From Lachnospiraceae bacterium (GTDB taxonomy: Bacteria; Bacillota; Clostridia; Lachnospirales; Lachnospiraceae): 64,000 nt of DNA. The position numbers and the translations under genes were made by a program. The notes under the pieces were generated by a model. It did not search any database and was not told where the DNA came from. It saw only the letters and a list, made by a program, of their open reading frames with translations. Location of the stretch: contig CAAGSD010000064.1 in assembly GCA_900772845.1 (NCBI GenBank), positions 1-64,000 on the forward strand, given 5' to 3'. Within the stretch, counting starts at the first letter, position 1; every line of letters starts with the position of its first letter. Below are positions 55,811 through 63,869 of the stretch, piece after piece.

Positions 55811-55847
55811 GTAACTATTCAGAACCCCATTGGCTTGGAATAGTTAC
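55811..55847 (-). repeat. 10-bp inverted repeat at the 5' end of the thrC leader
   Basis: GTAACTATTC (55811-55820) and GAATAGTTAC (55838-55847), perfect arms around a 17-nt loop. On the minus strand the hairpin begins just a few bases after the predicted thrC transcription start. A second small hairpin (AGGAAT/ATTCCT, about 55767-55788) lies before the ribosome binding site. Confidence 0.75.
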
Positions 55848-55856
55848 GTTTCAAAA

Positions 55857-55885
55857 AGTATAGCATACTTTAAATACTGTTGCAA
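55857..55885 (-). promoter_or_regulatory. thrC promoter
   Basis: TTGCAA (55885-55880), 17 bp, TATACT (55862-55857) on the minus strand. Start predicted near 55850. Confidence 0.78.
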
Positions 55886-55891
55886 GGTGAA

Positions 55892-56533
55892 TCATTGAAG
55901 TGTACTTCCATCCGAAAAAAATTCATGTCCTCCATGCCGGAACAATAATGTCAGCTTCTCGTCAAACCATCTCATGCTTTCGCTGTCCGCATATTTTCTG
56001 GCAGCAAAATATAATGCCCCCTGGGAGATATCCTCCCCCGCCAGAGCTCGTCCGACAGCACTCACAGTCTCCTCACTGATCTGCACTTTATGATAACTGC
56101 CATCAGCGGTGGGCGAAAACTGTGACACCCCGTTTTCCCGCTGGAATACGATCTCCGGAATACTATCCGGAAATTTTTCGGAGTTCAGTCGGTTCAGGAT
56201 CACATTTGCCACCAACAGCTTCCCCTCTTCGTCCTCACACCCCGCTTCCGCTTCCACGATCCGAAGCAGCACCTCCAGATCCTCCTGTTCCAGAAGATAT
56301 TTACTGTTTCGCTGCAGCTCACTGCAATCCACCACTCTCTGCCCTGAGGAAGTCCGGGAGGCAATTCCCATCATCATGCTTTCCCTGTCCGCAAGCAGCC
56401 TTTCCTCCGTATGTACCTCCAGTACCGTCTGGTGCAGTTCCTGCCGGATTTCTTCCATCCGGCAAAGACTCAACATTCCTGCCAGAAACAATAAATTCAT
56501 CGTAAGTAATCCGCTTAGTGCCCGTTTATACAT
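55892..56533 (-). CDS. Cell wall hydrolase (SleB/CwlJ catalytic type)
   Basis: 213 residues: one N-terminal membrane or signal helix (ALSGLLTMNLLFLAGMLSL), a linker, then the Hydrolase_2 domain with the catalytic Glu region IVEAEAGCEDEEGKLLVANVILNRL and SQFSPTADGSY. SleB-type enzymes are muramidase-like lytic enzymes used in spore germination or wall turnover. The ATG at 56533 has AGGAAAGGG 6 nt upstream (the TTG at 56539 is inside it). Confidence 0.88.
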   Translation of the reverse strand: MYKRALSGLLTMNLLFLAGMLSLCRMEEIRQELHQTVLEVHTEERLLADRESMMMGIASRTSSGQRVVDCSELQRNSKYLLEQEDLEVLLRIVEAEAGCEDEEGKLLVANVILNRLNSEKFPDSIPEIVFQRENGVSQFSPTADGSYHKVQISEETVSAVGRALAGEDISQGALYFAARKYADSESMRWFDEKLTLLFRHGGHEFFSDGSTLQ

Positions 56534-56605
56534 AATCAACCCTTTCCTGTTCTCTCATTTTTGCTCTAACTTCATTTTATGCAGCTCGTCCAAAAAATAT
56601 ATCTG

Positions 56606-56635
56606 TTGTTCCCCGGAGAAAAATGTTACTATAGA
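56606..56635 (+). promoter_or_regulatory. Possible promoter of a leaderless AP2-like transcript
   Basis: TTGTTC (56606-56611) and TATAGA (56630-56635, 18 bp) or TACTAT (56627-56632, 15 bp). Either puts the start at or next to the ATG at 56639. No ribosome binding site lies at normal spacing. Confidence 0.4.
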
Positions 56636-56638
56636 AAC

Positions 56639-57475
56639 ATGAGCAGACAGAACCTGGAAAAAGAACAACTACAGAAAGGTGTTTTTCGTGCAAAAAAAAA
56701 GGACGGTACCGTTTATTACCGTGCTTCCCTGACTAAAAACGGAAAACATATCAGCCTTGGCAGCTACGCAGATGCCTTACAGGCGCACCATGCCTATGAG
56801 CAGGGACTTCTCCTGCTGTCCGACAATGCCCTGACGCTGCAGTCCTACGAAAAAGCTTCCCCATTATCCTTCGAGAAATGGGTCAGCCTCATCAATCTGC
56901 GGGATAACGGGCTCTACTTTGGCAATCCGATCTACCTGGGACAACAGCTCTTCTATTATTATCTATCTCCCCATCATGTATTAAAATTCGACATGGAAGA
57001 TCTGTTCTATTATTCTTCCCATAAGATCATGCGCCGGGGAAACCATTATTTCGTAGCAGATTACGGCATGCAGCAGACCCTGACCTCCCGCTACGGTATC
57101 AAAAGCTACGGTGTGCCCGGTGTAGACTATTGTTTTGTCAACGGAGACCCCACAGATTTTCGGAGAGAGAATCTGCAGATTTACAACATCTATCATGGTG
57201 TCCGGAAAACAGAAACAAAAAACGGACAGTACGTTTATACTGTCCGCATTCATATCCATGGTAATTATATTGTGGGGCGCTATGCCACTGATATCGAAGC
57301 AGCCATTGCCTACAACAAGGCCATCGATATTTTACGAAGCAAAGGTGTTACCAGTAATTTTACACCCAACTATGTGGAGACCATCACTCCCCGCCGTTAT
57401 GCCGAAATCTATTCTGCACTCGACATTGCACCGGGAATCTTGAATTATGAACCTATTTCTCCGAATAATCAATAA
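56639..57475 (+). CDS. Protein with two AP2-like domains around a degenerate HNH-like segment
   Basis: 278 residues from ATG 56639. Residues 14-57 (GVFRAKKKDGTVYYRAS, HISLGSYADALQAHHAYEQG) and 186-235 (GQYVYTVRIHIHGNYIVGRYATDIEAAIAYNKAID) have the strand-strand-strand-helix pattern of AP2 DNA-binding domains. Between them YCFVNGDPTDFRRENLQI (about 165-182) resembles the HNH core of HNH-AP2 homing endonucleases, but the leading His is Tyr. Probably a domesticated DNA-binding protein. The longer frame from 56579 has no ribosome site. Convergent overlap of 23 bp with the GH25 gene. Confidence 0.72.
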   Translation: MSRQNLEKEQLQKGVFRAKKKDGTVYYRASLTKNGKHISLGSYADALQAHHAYEQGLLLLSDNALTLQSYEKASPLSFEKWVSLINLRDNGLYFGNPIYLGQQLFYYYLSPHHVLKFDMEDLFYYSSHKIMRRGNHYFVADYGMQQTLTSRYGIKSYGVPGVDYCFVNGDPTDFRRENLQIYNIYHGVRKTETKNGQYVYTVRIHIHGNYIVGRYATDIEAAIAYNKAIDILRSKGVTSNFTPNYVETITPRRYAEIYSALDIAPGILNYEPISPNNQ

Positions 57476-58574
57476 AACTGATATTCATATTGGCATAGCC
57501 TGCAATGCCGTCGATGGTGACATCATCGGCATATTGCCACATGGTGAAACGGTAAGGATAATCCGGCACATCTTCCATTTGGGAAAGCCACACATCATAA
57601 GCCGATAATTTCGACAGATCGATTTCCTTGATGAGCCACTCCTTATCCCCATAGAGAATGGTCTTATAGCCTGCAGCTGCGATGGTATCCAGAAACGCCT
57701 TGGCGATTCTGGTCTTATCCGCTCTGCTGACAGTCTCGATCCTCGCCGTATCATTATCCACGAAGCTCATATCAAATGCCACCGGATAAGTGATTTTGTA
57801 ATCTTTGATATTCTCCAGGACCATATTGGCCTCTTCCACCGCTTCCTCTTCTGTGATAGCCTGTGAACTGAAATACACACCAATCTGTAGTCCGGCATCC
57901 CCGGCTCTCTTCATATTATCCGCAAAATAATCATCCAATGCGATCTGTCCGCTGCCGTAGCCTCTGGCACCGACCCGCAGCATCACATAATCGACCCCGG
58001 CTTTTTTCAGTTTCAAAAAGTCCACATAATCCTGATATTTAGAAATATCCACACCGACATAGGAAGTCAGTTTTCCATCCTGATAATATTTCATCAGATC
58101 GGACTGACACACCAGTTTGGTAAAATCATATTCGTGCTTGGGAAGATACGGGCTGATCAGCACCCACTCTTCCTTTCCGTCCCGGTTCACCACCAGGGTA
58201 TGTTTTCCGTCGGTGGATGGATCCGCTTCCTCAGTTTCCTTTTTGGAATCCGTTTTGGATGGTTCCTCGGATGGCAGCGGTGTCGCTGTCGTCTCCGGAT
58301 ACAAGTCCCAGAAATCCAGATCCGAGGGAGTCAGCGTGCTTCCGGTAACCAGATCCTGCGTATCCGGATATTGGTTTGTCTGATCATTTCCTGCCTGTTG
58401 TACATTCTCCGTCTGTGCAGCCGTATTGTTCTGTTGGTGAGAGGCAGGCTGTCTGTTCATGATCAGTACCACCGTAAGGATCACTGCCACAAATATCGTA
58501 ACAGCAACGATAGCACTGATCACCGTAGGTGTCAGCCCTCCCCCGCGATCTTCATAATCGTCCGGAAGACGCAT
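57453..58574 (-). CDS. GH25-family lysozyme-like protein lacking the catalytic Glu
   Basis: 373 residues: cytosolic start, one membrane helix (VISAIVAVTIFVAVILTVVLIM), a Thr/Pro/Gln-rich wall-spanning linker (41-125), then a GH25 domain from about residue 170. The N-terminal Asp176 (YVGVDISKYQ) and Asp268 are present. The family Asp-X-Glu at this point reads FDMS, with Ser270 (codon AGC at 57765-57767) in place of Glu. It may be a non-hydrolytic wall-binding protein. No frameshift is seen. Confidence 0.88.
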   Translation of the reverse strand: MRLPDDYEDRGGGLTPTVISAIVAVTIFVAVILTVVLIMNRQPASHQQNNTAAQTENVQQAGNDQTNQYPDTQDLVTGSTLTPSDLDFWDLYPETTATPLPSEEPSKTDSKKETEEADPSTDGKHTLVVNRDGKEEWVLISPYLPKHEYDFTKLVCQSDLMKYYQDGKLTSYVGVDISKYQDYVDFLKLKKAGVDYVMLRVGARGYGSGQIALDDYFADNMKRAGDAGLQIGVYFSSQAITEEEAVEEANMVLENIKDYKITYPVAFDMSFVDNDTARIETVSRADKTRIAKAFLDTIAAAGYKTILYGDKEWLIKEIDLSKLSAYDVWLSQMEDVPDYPYRFTMWQYADDVTIDGIAGYANMNISFIDYSEK

Positions 58575-58598
58575 TTCTTTTCTCCTCTTGTACTTTCT

Positions 58599-59396
58599 TT
58601 ACGCTTTTACAATGCATTTCTTCGGGCATTTCTCCATGCAGGCCCCACAGCCCACACATTTTTCCGGATCAATGACCGCATGAAAGTTCTCCACCTTCAC
58701 CGCATCGTGCTGGCAGTTCTTCACGCAGATTCCACAGCCTACACAGCCGGTCTTGCAGGCTTTCATGGTAACAGGTCCCTTATCTGTGGAACTACATGCC
58801 ACCTGTACGGTGTTGGAATAAGGCCGTAAACTGATCAGATGCTTAGGACAGACCTCTACACATTTTCCGCAGGCCTTACATTTTTCTTTATCGACCACAG
58901 CCACACCGTTCTCTACATGAATGGCATCGAAGGGGCAGACCTGTACGCAGGTCCCAAATCCCAGACAGCCACTGTTGCAGGACTTCGGACCGCCTCCTGG
59001 GACAAAACTCATCATACGGCAGTCTTTGATACCATAGTAATCATAATCTGTGGTGGTACGTTCACAGTCGCCCTGACAATGCACATAAGCTACCTTGCGT
59101 TCGGAGGCCTCTGCCTCTACCCCCATGATAGCCGCAATCTTTTTGCCGACTTCCTCTCCACCCACGGGACAGGTGTTTACCGCAGCCTCTCCTTTGGCGA
59201 TGGCAGCAGCCAGTCCGGAACATCCGGCATAGCCACAGCCACCGCAGTTATTTCCGGGAAGAGCGGCCAGTACCGCCTCTTCCTTTTCATCTACTTCTAC
59301 TTTAAATTTAATACCGGCCACGCCAAGGAACAGTCCTACAAAGATGCCGACGATTCCGACACAAGCCGCAGCAATCAGAATTCCTATTATACTCAT
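58599..59396 (-). CDS. rnfB: Rnf complex subunit RnfB
   Basis: 265 residues. N-terminal membrane helix (AAACVGIVGIFVGLFLGVAG), a Fe-S domain (CGGCGYAGCSGLAAAI), CERTTTDYDYYG cysteine region, and several [4Fe-4S] ferredoxin motifs (GTCVQVCP, CGKCVEVCP, CGICVKNCQ, CGACMEKCP). It accepts electrons from ferredoxin. Last gene of rnfCDGEAB. Confidence 0.96.
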   Translation of the reverse strand: MSIIGILIAAACVGIVGIFVGLFLGVAGIKFKVEVDEKEEAVLAALPGNNCGGCGYAGCSGLAAAIAKGEAAVNTCPVGGEEVGKKIAAIMGVEAEASERKVAYVHCQGDCERTTTDYDYYGIKDCRMMSFVPGGGPKSCNSGCLGFGTCVQVCPFDAIHVENGVAVVDKEKCKACGKCVEVCPKHLISLRPYSNTVQVACSSTDKGPVTMKACKTGCVGCGICVKNCQHDAVKVENFHAVIDPEKCVGCGACMEKCPKKCIVKA

Positions 59397-59412
59397 CTAT
59401 GTTACTCCCTTC

Positions 59413-59997
59413 CTAGATCAGACCGGAGAATCCACAGAAAGCAATGGCCATCAGTCCTGCTGTCAGCAGCACCATGGGCATTCCCCTGAAGGATTCCGGT
59501 ACTTCATTATATTCCATCTTCTCACGCAATCCGGCCAGGATCACGATAGCTATGGTAAAGCCAAGCGCCGTTGCAAAACCATTCACAATACCCGTCAGAA
59601 TACCGTACTCCTTCTGTACGTTGGTAATGGCTACACCCAAAACCGCACAGTTGGTTGTGATCAGAGGAAGGTAAACACCCAGTGCCTGGTACAGAGAAGG
59701 CATTGCCTTTTTCAGGAACATTTCCACGAACTGTACCAGTGCCGCAATGACAAGGATGAATACGATGGTCTCCAGATACTCAATGTGTAACGGTTGCAGG
59801 ATAAATTTGTAGATTACACCCGCTACTGCGCTGGCCAGCGTAATAACGAAAATAACCGCTGTTCCCATACCGCCTGCCGTTTTGATCTTACGGGATACGC
59901 CTAAGAACGGGCACAGTCCCATGAACTGGCTCAGGACAATATTGCTGACAATGGAGGAACCGATCAGTAACAGCAGCATATCTTTTACACTATCCAT
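59413..59997 (-). CDS. rnfA: Rnf complex subunit RnfA
   Basis: 194 residues, six membrane helices (VSNIVLSQFMGLCPFLGVSR, GVYLPLITTNCAVLGVAI). Integral subunit paired with RnfE around a membrane-embedded iron-sulfur site (Cys in GLCPF and TNCAV). Starts right after rnfE. Confidence 0.96.
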   Translation of the reverse strand: MDSVKDMLLLLIGSSIVSNIVLSQFMGLCPFLGVSRKIKTAGGMGTAVIFVITLASAVAGVIYKFILQPLHIEYLETIVFILVIAALVQFVEMFLKKAMPSLYQALGVYLPLITTNCAVLGVAITNVQKEYGILTGIVNGFATALGFTIAIVILAGLREKMEYNEVPESFRGMPMVLLTAGLMAIAFCGFSGLI

Positions 59998-60795
59998 TTA
60001 TTTTTCCTCCTTATCTAAGTCAATGGTCTCAAGCTCGTCAGCTGAAGCCTTTTGCTTTGCTGCCGCTTCCGCCACATTCTTTGCGGTGTCTTCCGGAGTA
60101 TCAGTATTATCATAAAACCGTTCCGAACAGCCGCTTTCACCGCAGTGCAGGCAGTCATGCCCGCAGCCGGACTGGATCTTCTCGTAGTCCTTGCCTGCAA
60201 GCTTTCTCTTGTTCTTCACATAATTCTGAAGAGCAGTCAGTGCAGCCAGTACGAAGAACGCACCGGGAGCCAGACCGAAAATATTGATCGTCACATAGGA
60301 ATCCGGCATGATCTGGAATCCGAAGATCGATCCGGCTGCCAGGATCTCACGTACCGCACCGATACAGGTCAGTGCCAGAGAAAAACCGAGTCCCATACCA
60401 AGTCCGTCAAACAGAGAAGGAATGGGCGGATTGGAATAAGCATAGCTCTCTGCTCTTCCCAGGATGATACAGTTTACAACGATCAGAGGAATATACACAC
60501 CCAGCGCATCGTTCAGCGACGGCAGATACGCCTGCAAAAGCAGCTGTACCGCAGTTACGAAGGATGCAATGATCACGATAAATGCAGGAATCCTCACCCG
60601 GCTGGGGATCACTTTTCTGAGCAGGGAAATGATCAGGTTGCTCATGGTAAGTACCACTGCTGTGGTCAGCCCCATGCCAAGTCCATTCATAGCCGATGTG
60701 GTAACCGCCAGTGTCGGACACATTCCCAGCATCAATACAAAAGTAGGATTCTCCTTGATGATACCATTATAAAGTCTCTCACCTGCTTTATTCAT
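59998..60795 (-). CDS. rnfE: Rnf complex subunit RnfE with C-terminal Cys cluster
   Basis: 265 residues. Six membrane helices (ENPTFVLMLGMCPTLAVTTS, GVYIPLIVVNCIILGRAESYA), pseudo-symmetric to RnfA. After the last helix a cytosolic tail has Cys211, Cys215, Cys218, Cys223 (GCGHDCLHCGESGC), then an Ala/Glu-rich stretch. Start at 60795, with GGGAGG 8 nt upstream. The longer frame overlaps rnfG. Confidence 0.95.
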   Translation of the reverse strand: MNKAGERLYNGIIKENPTFVLMLGMCPTLAVTTSAMNGLGMGLTTAVVLTMSNLIISLLRKVIPSRVRIPAFIVIIASFVTAVQLLLQAYLPSLNDALGVYIPLIVVNCIILGRAESYAYSNPPIPSLFDGLGMGLGFSLALTCIGAVREILAAGSIFGFQIMPDSYVTINIFGLAPGAFFVLAALTALQNYVKNKRKLAGKDYEKIQSGCGHDCLHCGESGCSERFYDNTDTPEDTAKNVAEAAAKQKASADELETIDLDKEEK

Positions 60796-61414
60796 TGCCC
60801 GCACCTCCCTGTACATAATCATTAAATGCCAGAAGGCTTCCGTTGACGGCATTGGTTACAGCTTTCGTTGTAATGGTAGCACCGCTGATAGCATCGATCT
60901 CACTGTCAGAAGTGGATCCTGTCTTCGTATAAGCAAAGCTCTTCACATTCTTGTTGTGAAACTGGGGCACCAGCACATCTCCTGCCTTCATACCTAGTCC
61001 GGGAGTCTCGGAAATGCTTAAAATCGAAATATCATTGACCGTACCGTCCAGTCGGATTCCCACATACAGAACGATGTTGCCGCCATATCCTTCAGAGGAA
61101 GTGGTCTGGATCACATAGCCCAACTGTGTTCCGGAAGCATCCTGTGCTTCATAAACTGTACCGATGGTGATTCCGGTATCCGAAAGCTTCTGAGCGGTAT
61201 CCGCAGATGGCGTATAGACATCCAGCTCCTCAAAATGTTCCGCATCCGCAAAAACTGCCTGACAGGCTTCCTGCACTGCCTTTTCCTCCTGCAGACGGAT
61301 GGGTTCCTTGGTCAGTTCATAGACAAATCCCAACAGCAGACCTGCAATCAGGGTGATTGCAAACAGAATGCCCGCTTCTTTTAACATTACCTGAATATCA
61401 TTCTTATTTTTCAT
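60788..61414 (-). CDS. rnfG: Rnf complex subunit RnfG (covalent FMN)
   Basis: 208 residues. One membrane helix (AGILFAITLIAGLLLGFVYEL) and an extracytoplasmic FMN-binding domain. FMN attaches to the Thr of SGATITTKAV. The ATG at 61414 (MKNKNDI) has an AGGTG upstream. Overlaps rnfD and rnfE by a few bases. Confidence 0.95.
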   Translation of the reverse strand: MKNKNDIQVMLKEAGILFAITLIAGLLLGFVYELTKEPIRLQEEKAVQEACQAVFADAEHFEELDVYTPSADTAQKLSDTGITIGTVYEAQDASGTQLGYVIQTTSSEGYGGNIVLYVGIRLDGTVNDISILSISETPGLGMKAGDVLVPQFHNKNVKSFAYTKTGSTSDSEIDAISGATITTKAVTNAVNGSLLAFNDYVQGGAGNE

Positions 61415-62345
61415 GTTTCGCACCTGCCTTTCTGCCAAAAGCTGCCGGCATGGTGAATTTTTCAATCAGAGGTACCAGAAGGTTACCTAAAATGATGGCA
61501 TAGGACACCCCTTCTGCACCCGGTCCGAAGATACGGAAGATTCCGGTGAGAAGTCCCAGTACCACACCATATACATACTGCCCCTTGATGGTAATAGGCC
61601 GGGTCACATAATCCGTTGCCATGAAAAAGGCGCCCAAGATCAGACCACCTCCGGCTAACTGTGCCGACAGGTATGCGGGATCAAAACCGTGTCCTCCGAA
61701 AATGCCGGCAAACAGGATCACGGTCACAATATATGTACCGGGAATCCGAAGATCGATCACACCGATCAGGATCAGGAAACATGCGCCGATCAATAAAGCG
61801 ATCATGGAAGTCTCTCCGATGGTTCCCGCTGTCCTACCTACGATCATGTCCATGACATTGACACTCTCCCCTGCCTTCAATGCCGCCAGCGGAGTAGCAC
61901 CGGTATAGGCATCACAGGCAAAGTCCGTCATCTGGGACGGGAAAGAGATCAGCAAAAAACATCTGGCGGCCAGCGCCGGATTCATGAAGTTCTGACCCAG
62001 GCCACCGAACAGCATTTTTACCACCAGAATTGCAAATACACCGCCTAATGCTGCCATCCACAAAGGAATGCTCACCGGCAGATTTAATGCAAGCAGCAGT
62101 CCTGTTACTACTGCTGACATATCTGAGATCGTGATTTTTTTCTTCCAGAGCAAGCCGAATAATAATTCTGTCAGTACCGTGCTTGCGATAGTCACAGCCA
62201 TGACTGCCAGAGCTCTGGGGCCAAAATTATAGATTCCGAAACCGGCAGCCGGCAGCAGTGCGATCACCACAGCTGTCATAATACTGCTGGTCGTTACTTT
62301 CGATCGGATATGAGGATTTGAAGATACTTTCAAAAGTCCGCTCAC
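61404..62345 (-). CDS. rnfD: Rnf complex subunit RnfD (covalent FMN)
   Basis: 313 residues, about nine membrane helices. FMN-linkage Thr in DAYTGATPLAALK. Other family blocks: RSKVTTSSIM, LFGGLGQNFMNPALAARCFLL, FFMATDYVTRPI. Probably part of the ion-translocating path. Confidence 0.96.
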   Translation of the reverse strand: MSGLLKVSSNPHIRSKVTTSSIMTAVVIALLPAAGFGIYNFGPRALAVMAVTIASTVLTELLFGLLWKKKITISDMSAVVTGLLLALNLPVSIPLWMAALGGVFAILVVKMLFGGLGQNFMNPALAARCFLLISFPSQMTDFACDAYTGATPLAALKAGESVNVMDMIVGRTAGTIGETSMIALLIGACFLILIGVIDLRIPGTYIVTVILFAGIFGGHGFDPAYLSAQLAGGGLILGAFFMATDYVTRPITIKGQYVYGVVLGLLTGIFRIFGPGAEGVSYAIILGNLLVPLIEKFTMPAAFGRKAGAKHEK

Positions 62346-62357
62346 TGTTCTTCCCTC

Positions 62358-63677
62358 CTACTTCTTTTTCTTCTTGGCAAGCTGGATCTTACGCATGGAT
62401 TTGATCTCCTGCGTCAGAGGACGCTTTGCCGGACATACAAAACTACAACAACCGCATTCACAGCACTCCATGCCGTTATGTTCCACGAAAGCTTCTTCAT
62501 CAAAATGCTCCGCATAAGTTGCTAAGAGGCTTGGAACAATACGACCGGGACAGGCTTCCACACAGCGGCCGCAGTTGATGCAGGGGCTGGGTTCCATAGC
62601 GGATACATCGTCCTGGGTCAGTGCCAGTAATGCGGTAGAAGTCTTCGTGGTGGGTACATCCAGCTGGAACATGCCGAATCCCATCATGGGGCCACCGCAG
62701 ATGATCTTCTCCGGCTCCTGCTTAAAGCCACCGGCTATATCCAGCAGTTCCTGATAACTCATACCGATAGGTACACGGAAATTCCGGGGATTGGCTACAG
62801 CATCACCAGTAACGGTGATGATACGTTCCATCAGAGGACGGCCTTCCGTCACAGCTCTGTAAATAGCTACCACCGTATCTACGTTATCCACGATACATCC
62901 CACATCCGCAGGAAGCATAGAGGAATTGATCTTTCGTCCTGTTGTGGCATAGATCAGCTGACGCTCCGCACCCTGAGGATACTTGGTCTTCAGTGCCTTC
63001 ACCGTGATCTGGGGATCATTCTTGGTCATCTGTTTTAACAGAGAGATACAATCCGGCTTGTTATCCTCCACGGCCAGAATACCGTGGGCATTATCGAACA
63101 GCTTCAGCATGATCTTCAGTCCGCCGATGAGTTTATCCGGATCCTCCATCATCCTACGATAGTCGGAAGTCAGATAGGGCTCACATTCCGCACAGTTGGC
63201 TATTACATATTCAATTTTATCCGGATCCTTAGGGGATAATTTGACATGCGTAGGAAATCCTGCGCCGCCCATGCCAACAACTCCGGCCTCCTTCACGATA
63301 TCAATGATTTCTTCTTTCTGCAGTTTGTCCACCGGTGCATAAGGATGAAATTCCTCGCTTTCATACAGGCCGTCATTATCAATGACAATACTCTGTATCA
63401 AATCTCCTGTCACCACACGTCTTGTCTCAATTGCTTTTACTGTACCGGACACAGATGCATAGATAGGTGCCGACACAAATCCGCCGCTTTCTGCTATCTT
63501 TTGTCCGGCAAGCACTCTGTCTCCTTTTGCCACAATAGGCTTTGCAGGAGCACCGATATGCTGGGACAGCGGATAAACCATTTCGCCCTTAGGCAGAACA
63601 TCCTGGATCGGTTTGTCTTTGGACAGATCTTTTCCGTCATAGGGATGGATTCCGCCTACAAATGTCAACTTTGCCAT
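62358..63677 (-). CDS. rnfC: Rnf complex subunit RnfC
   Basis: 439 residues. Soluble, peripheral NADH/NAD+ site subunit: LTFVGGIHPYDGKDLSKDKPI, FMN/NADH loop GVVGMGGAGFPTHVKLSP, and two [4Fe-4S] motifs (CINCGRCVEACPGRIVP and CCECGCCSFVCPAKRPL). With ferredoxin it drives Na+ or H+ export. First gene of the operon. Confidence 0.97.
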   Translation of the reverse strand: MAKLTFVGGIHPYDGKDLSKDKPIQDVLPKGEMVYPLSQHIGAPAKPIVAKGDRVLAGQKIAESGGFVSAPIYASVSGTVKAIETRRVVTGDLIQSIVIDNDGLYESEEFHPYAPVDKLQKEEIIDIVKEAGVVGMGGAGFPTHVKLSPKDPDKIEYVIANCAECEPYLTSDYRRMMEDPDKLIGGLKIMLKLFDNAHGILAVEDNKPDCISLLKQMTKNDPQITVKALKTKYPQGAERQLIYATTGRKINSSMLPADVGCIVDNVDTVVAIYRAVTEGRPLMERIITVTGDAVANPRNFRVPIGMSYQELLDIAGGFKQEPEKIICGGPMMGFGMFQLDVPTTKTSTALLALTQDDVSAMEPSPCINCGRCVEACPGRIVPSLLATYAEHFDEEAFVEHNGMECCECGCCSFVCPAKRPLTQEIKSMRKIQLAKKKKK

Positions 63678-63729
63678 TTCCTAACATCCTTTCTAAATAG
63701 TTACTTGTATTTCAAATTACATTACGATA

Positions 63730-63758
63730 ATTGTACTATTTTTATCAATTTTTATCAA
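63730..63758 (-). promoter_or_regulatory. rnf operon promoter
   Basis: TTGATA (63758-63753), 17 bp, TACAAT (63735-63730) on the minus strand. Predicted start near 63723, about 46 nt before the rnfC ATG. Confidence 0.72.
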
Positions 63759-63768
63759 CTTTTATCAA
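63740..63768. repeat. Three phased TTTTATCAA repeats at the rnf promoter
   Basis: TTTTATCAA at 63740-63748, 63750-63758 and 63760-63768: exact copies at a 10-bp period, so all face the same side of the helix. They cover the -35 and spacer of the rnf promoter. They could be an operator array or phased A-tract bending. Confidence 0.7.
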
Positions 63769-63869
63769 CAAAATGCTACTGCATTTTCTAAATATATGGT
63801 AAAATAAATTCACGCAGAGAATGAAGAAAGCGTTTATTAACTTGCCCACCCGGCAGAAAGAGGTCATAC

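Noticed and set aside
55742..55850. T-box riboswitch upstream of thrC.
   Set aside because: No T-box sequence, specifier loop or terminator alternative was found in the roughly 110-nt leader.
60052..60825. 257-codon plus-strand frame opposite rnfE.
   Set aside because: His/Gln/Arg-rich antisense product with no ribosome site. The rnfE and rnfG motifs lie on the other strand.
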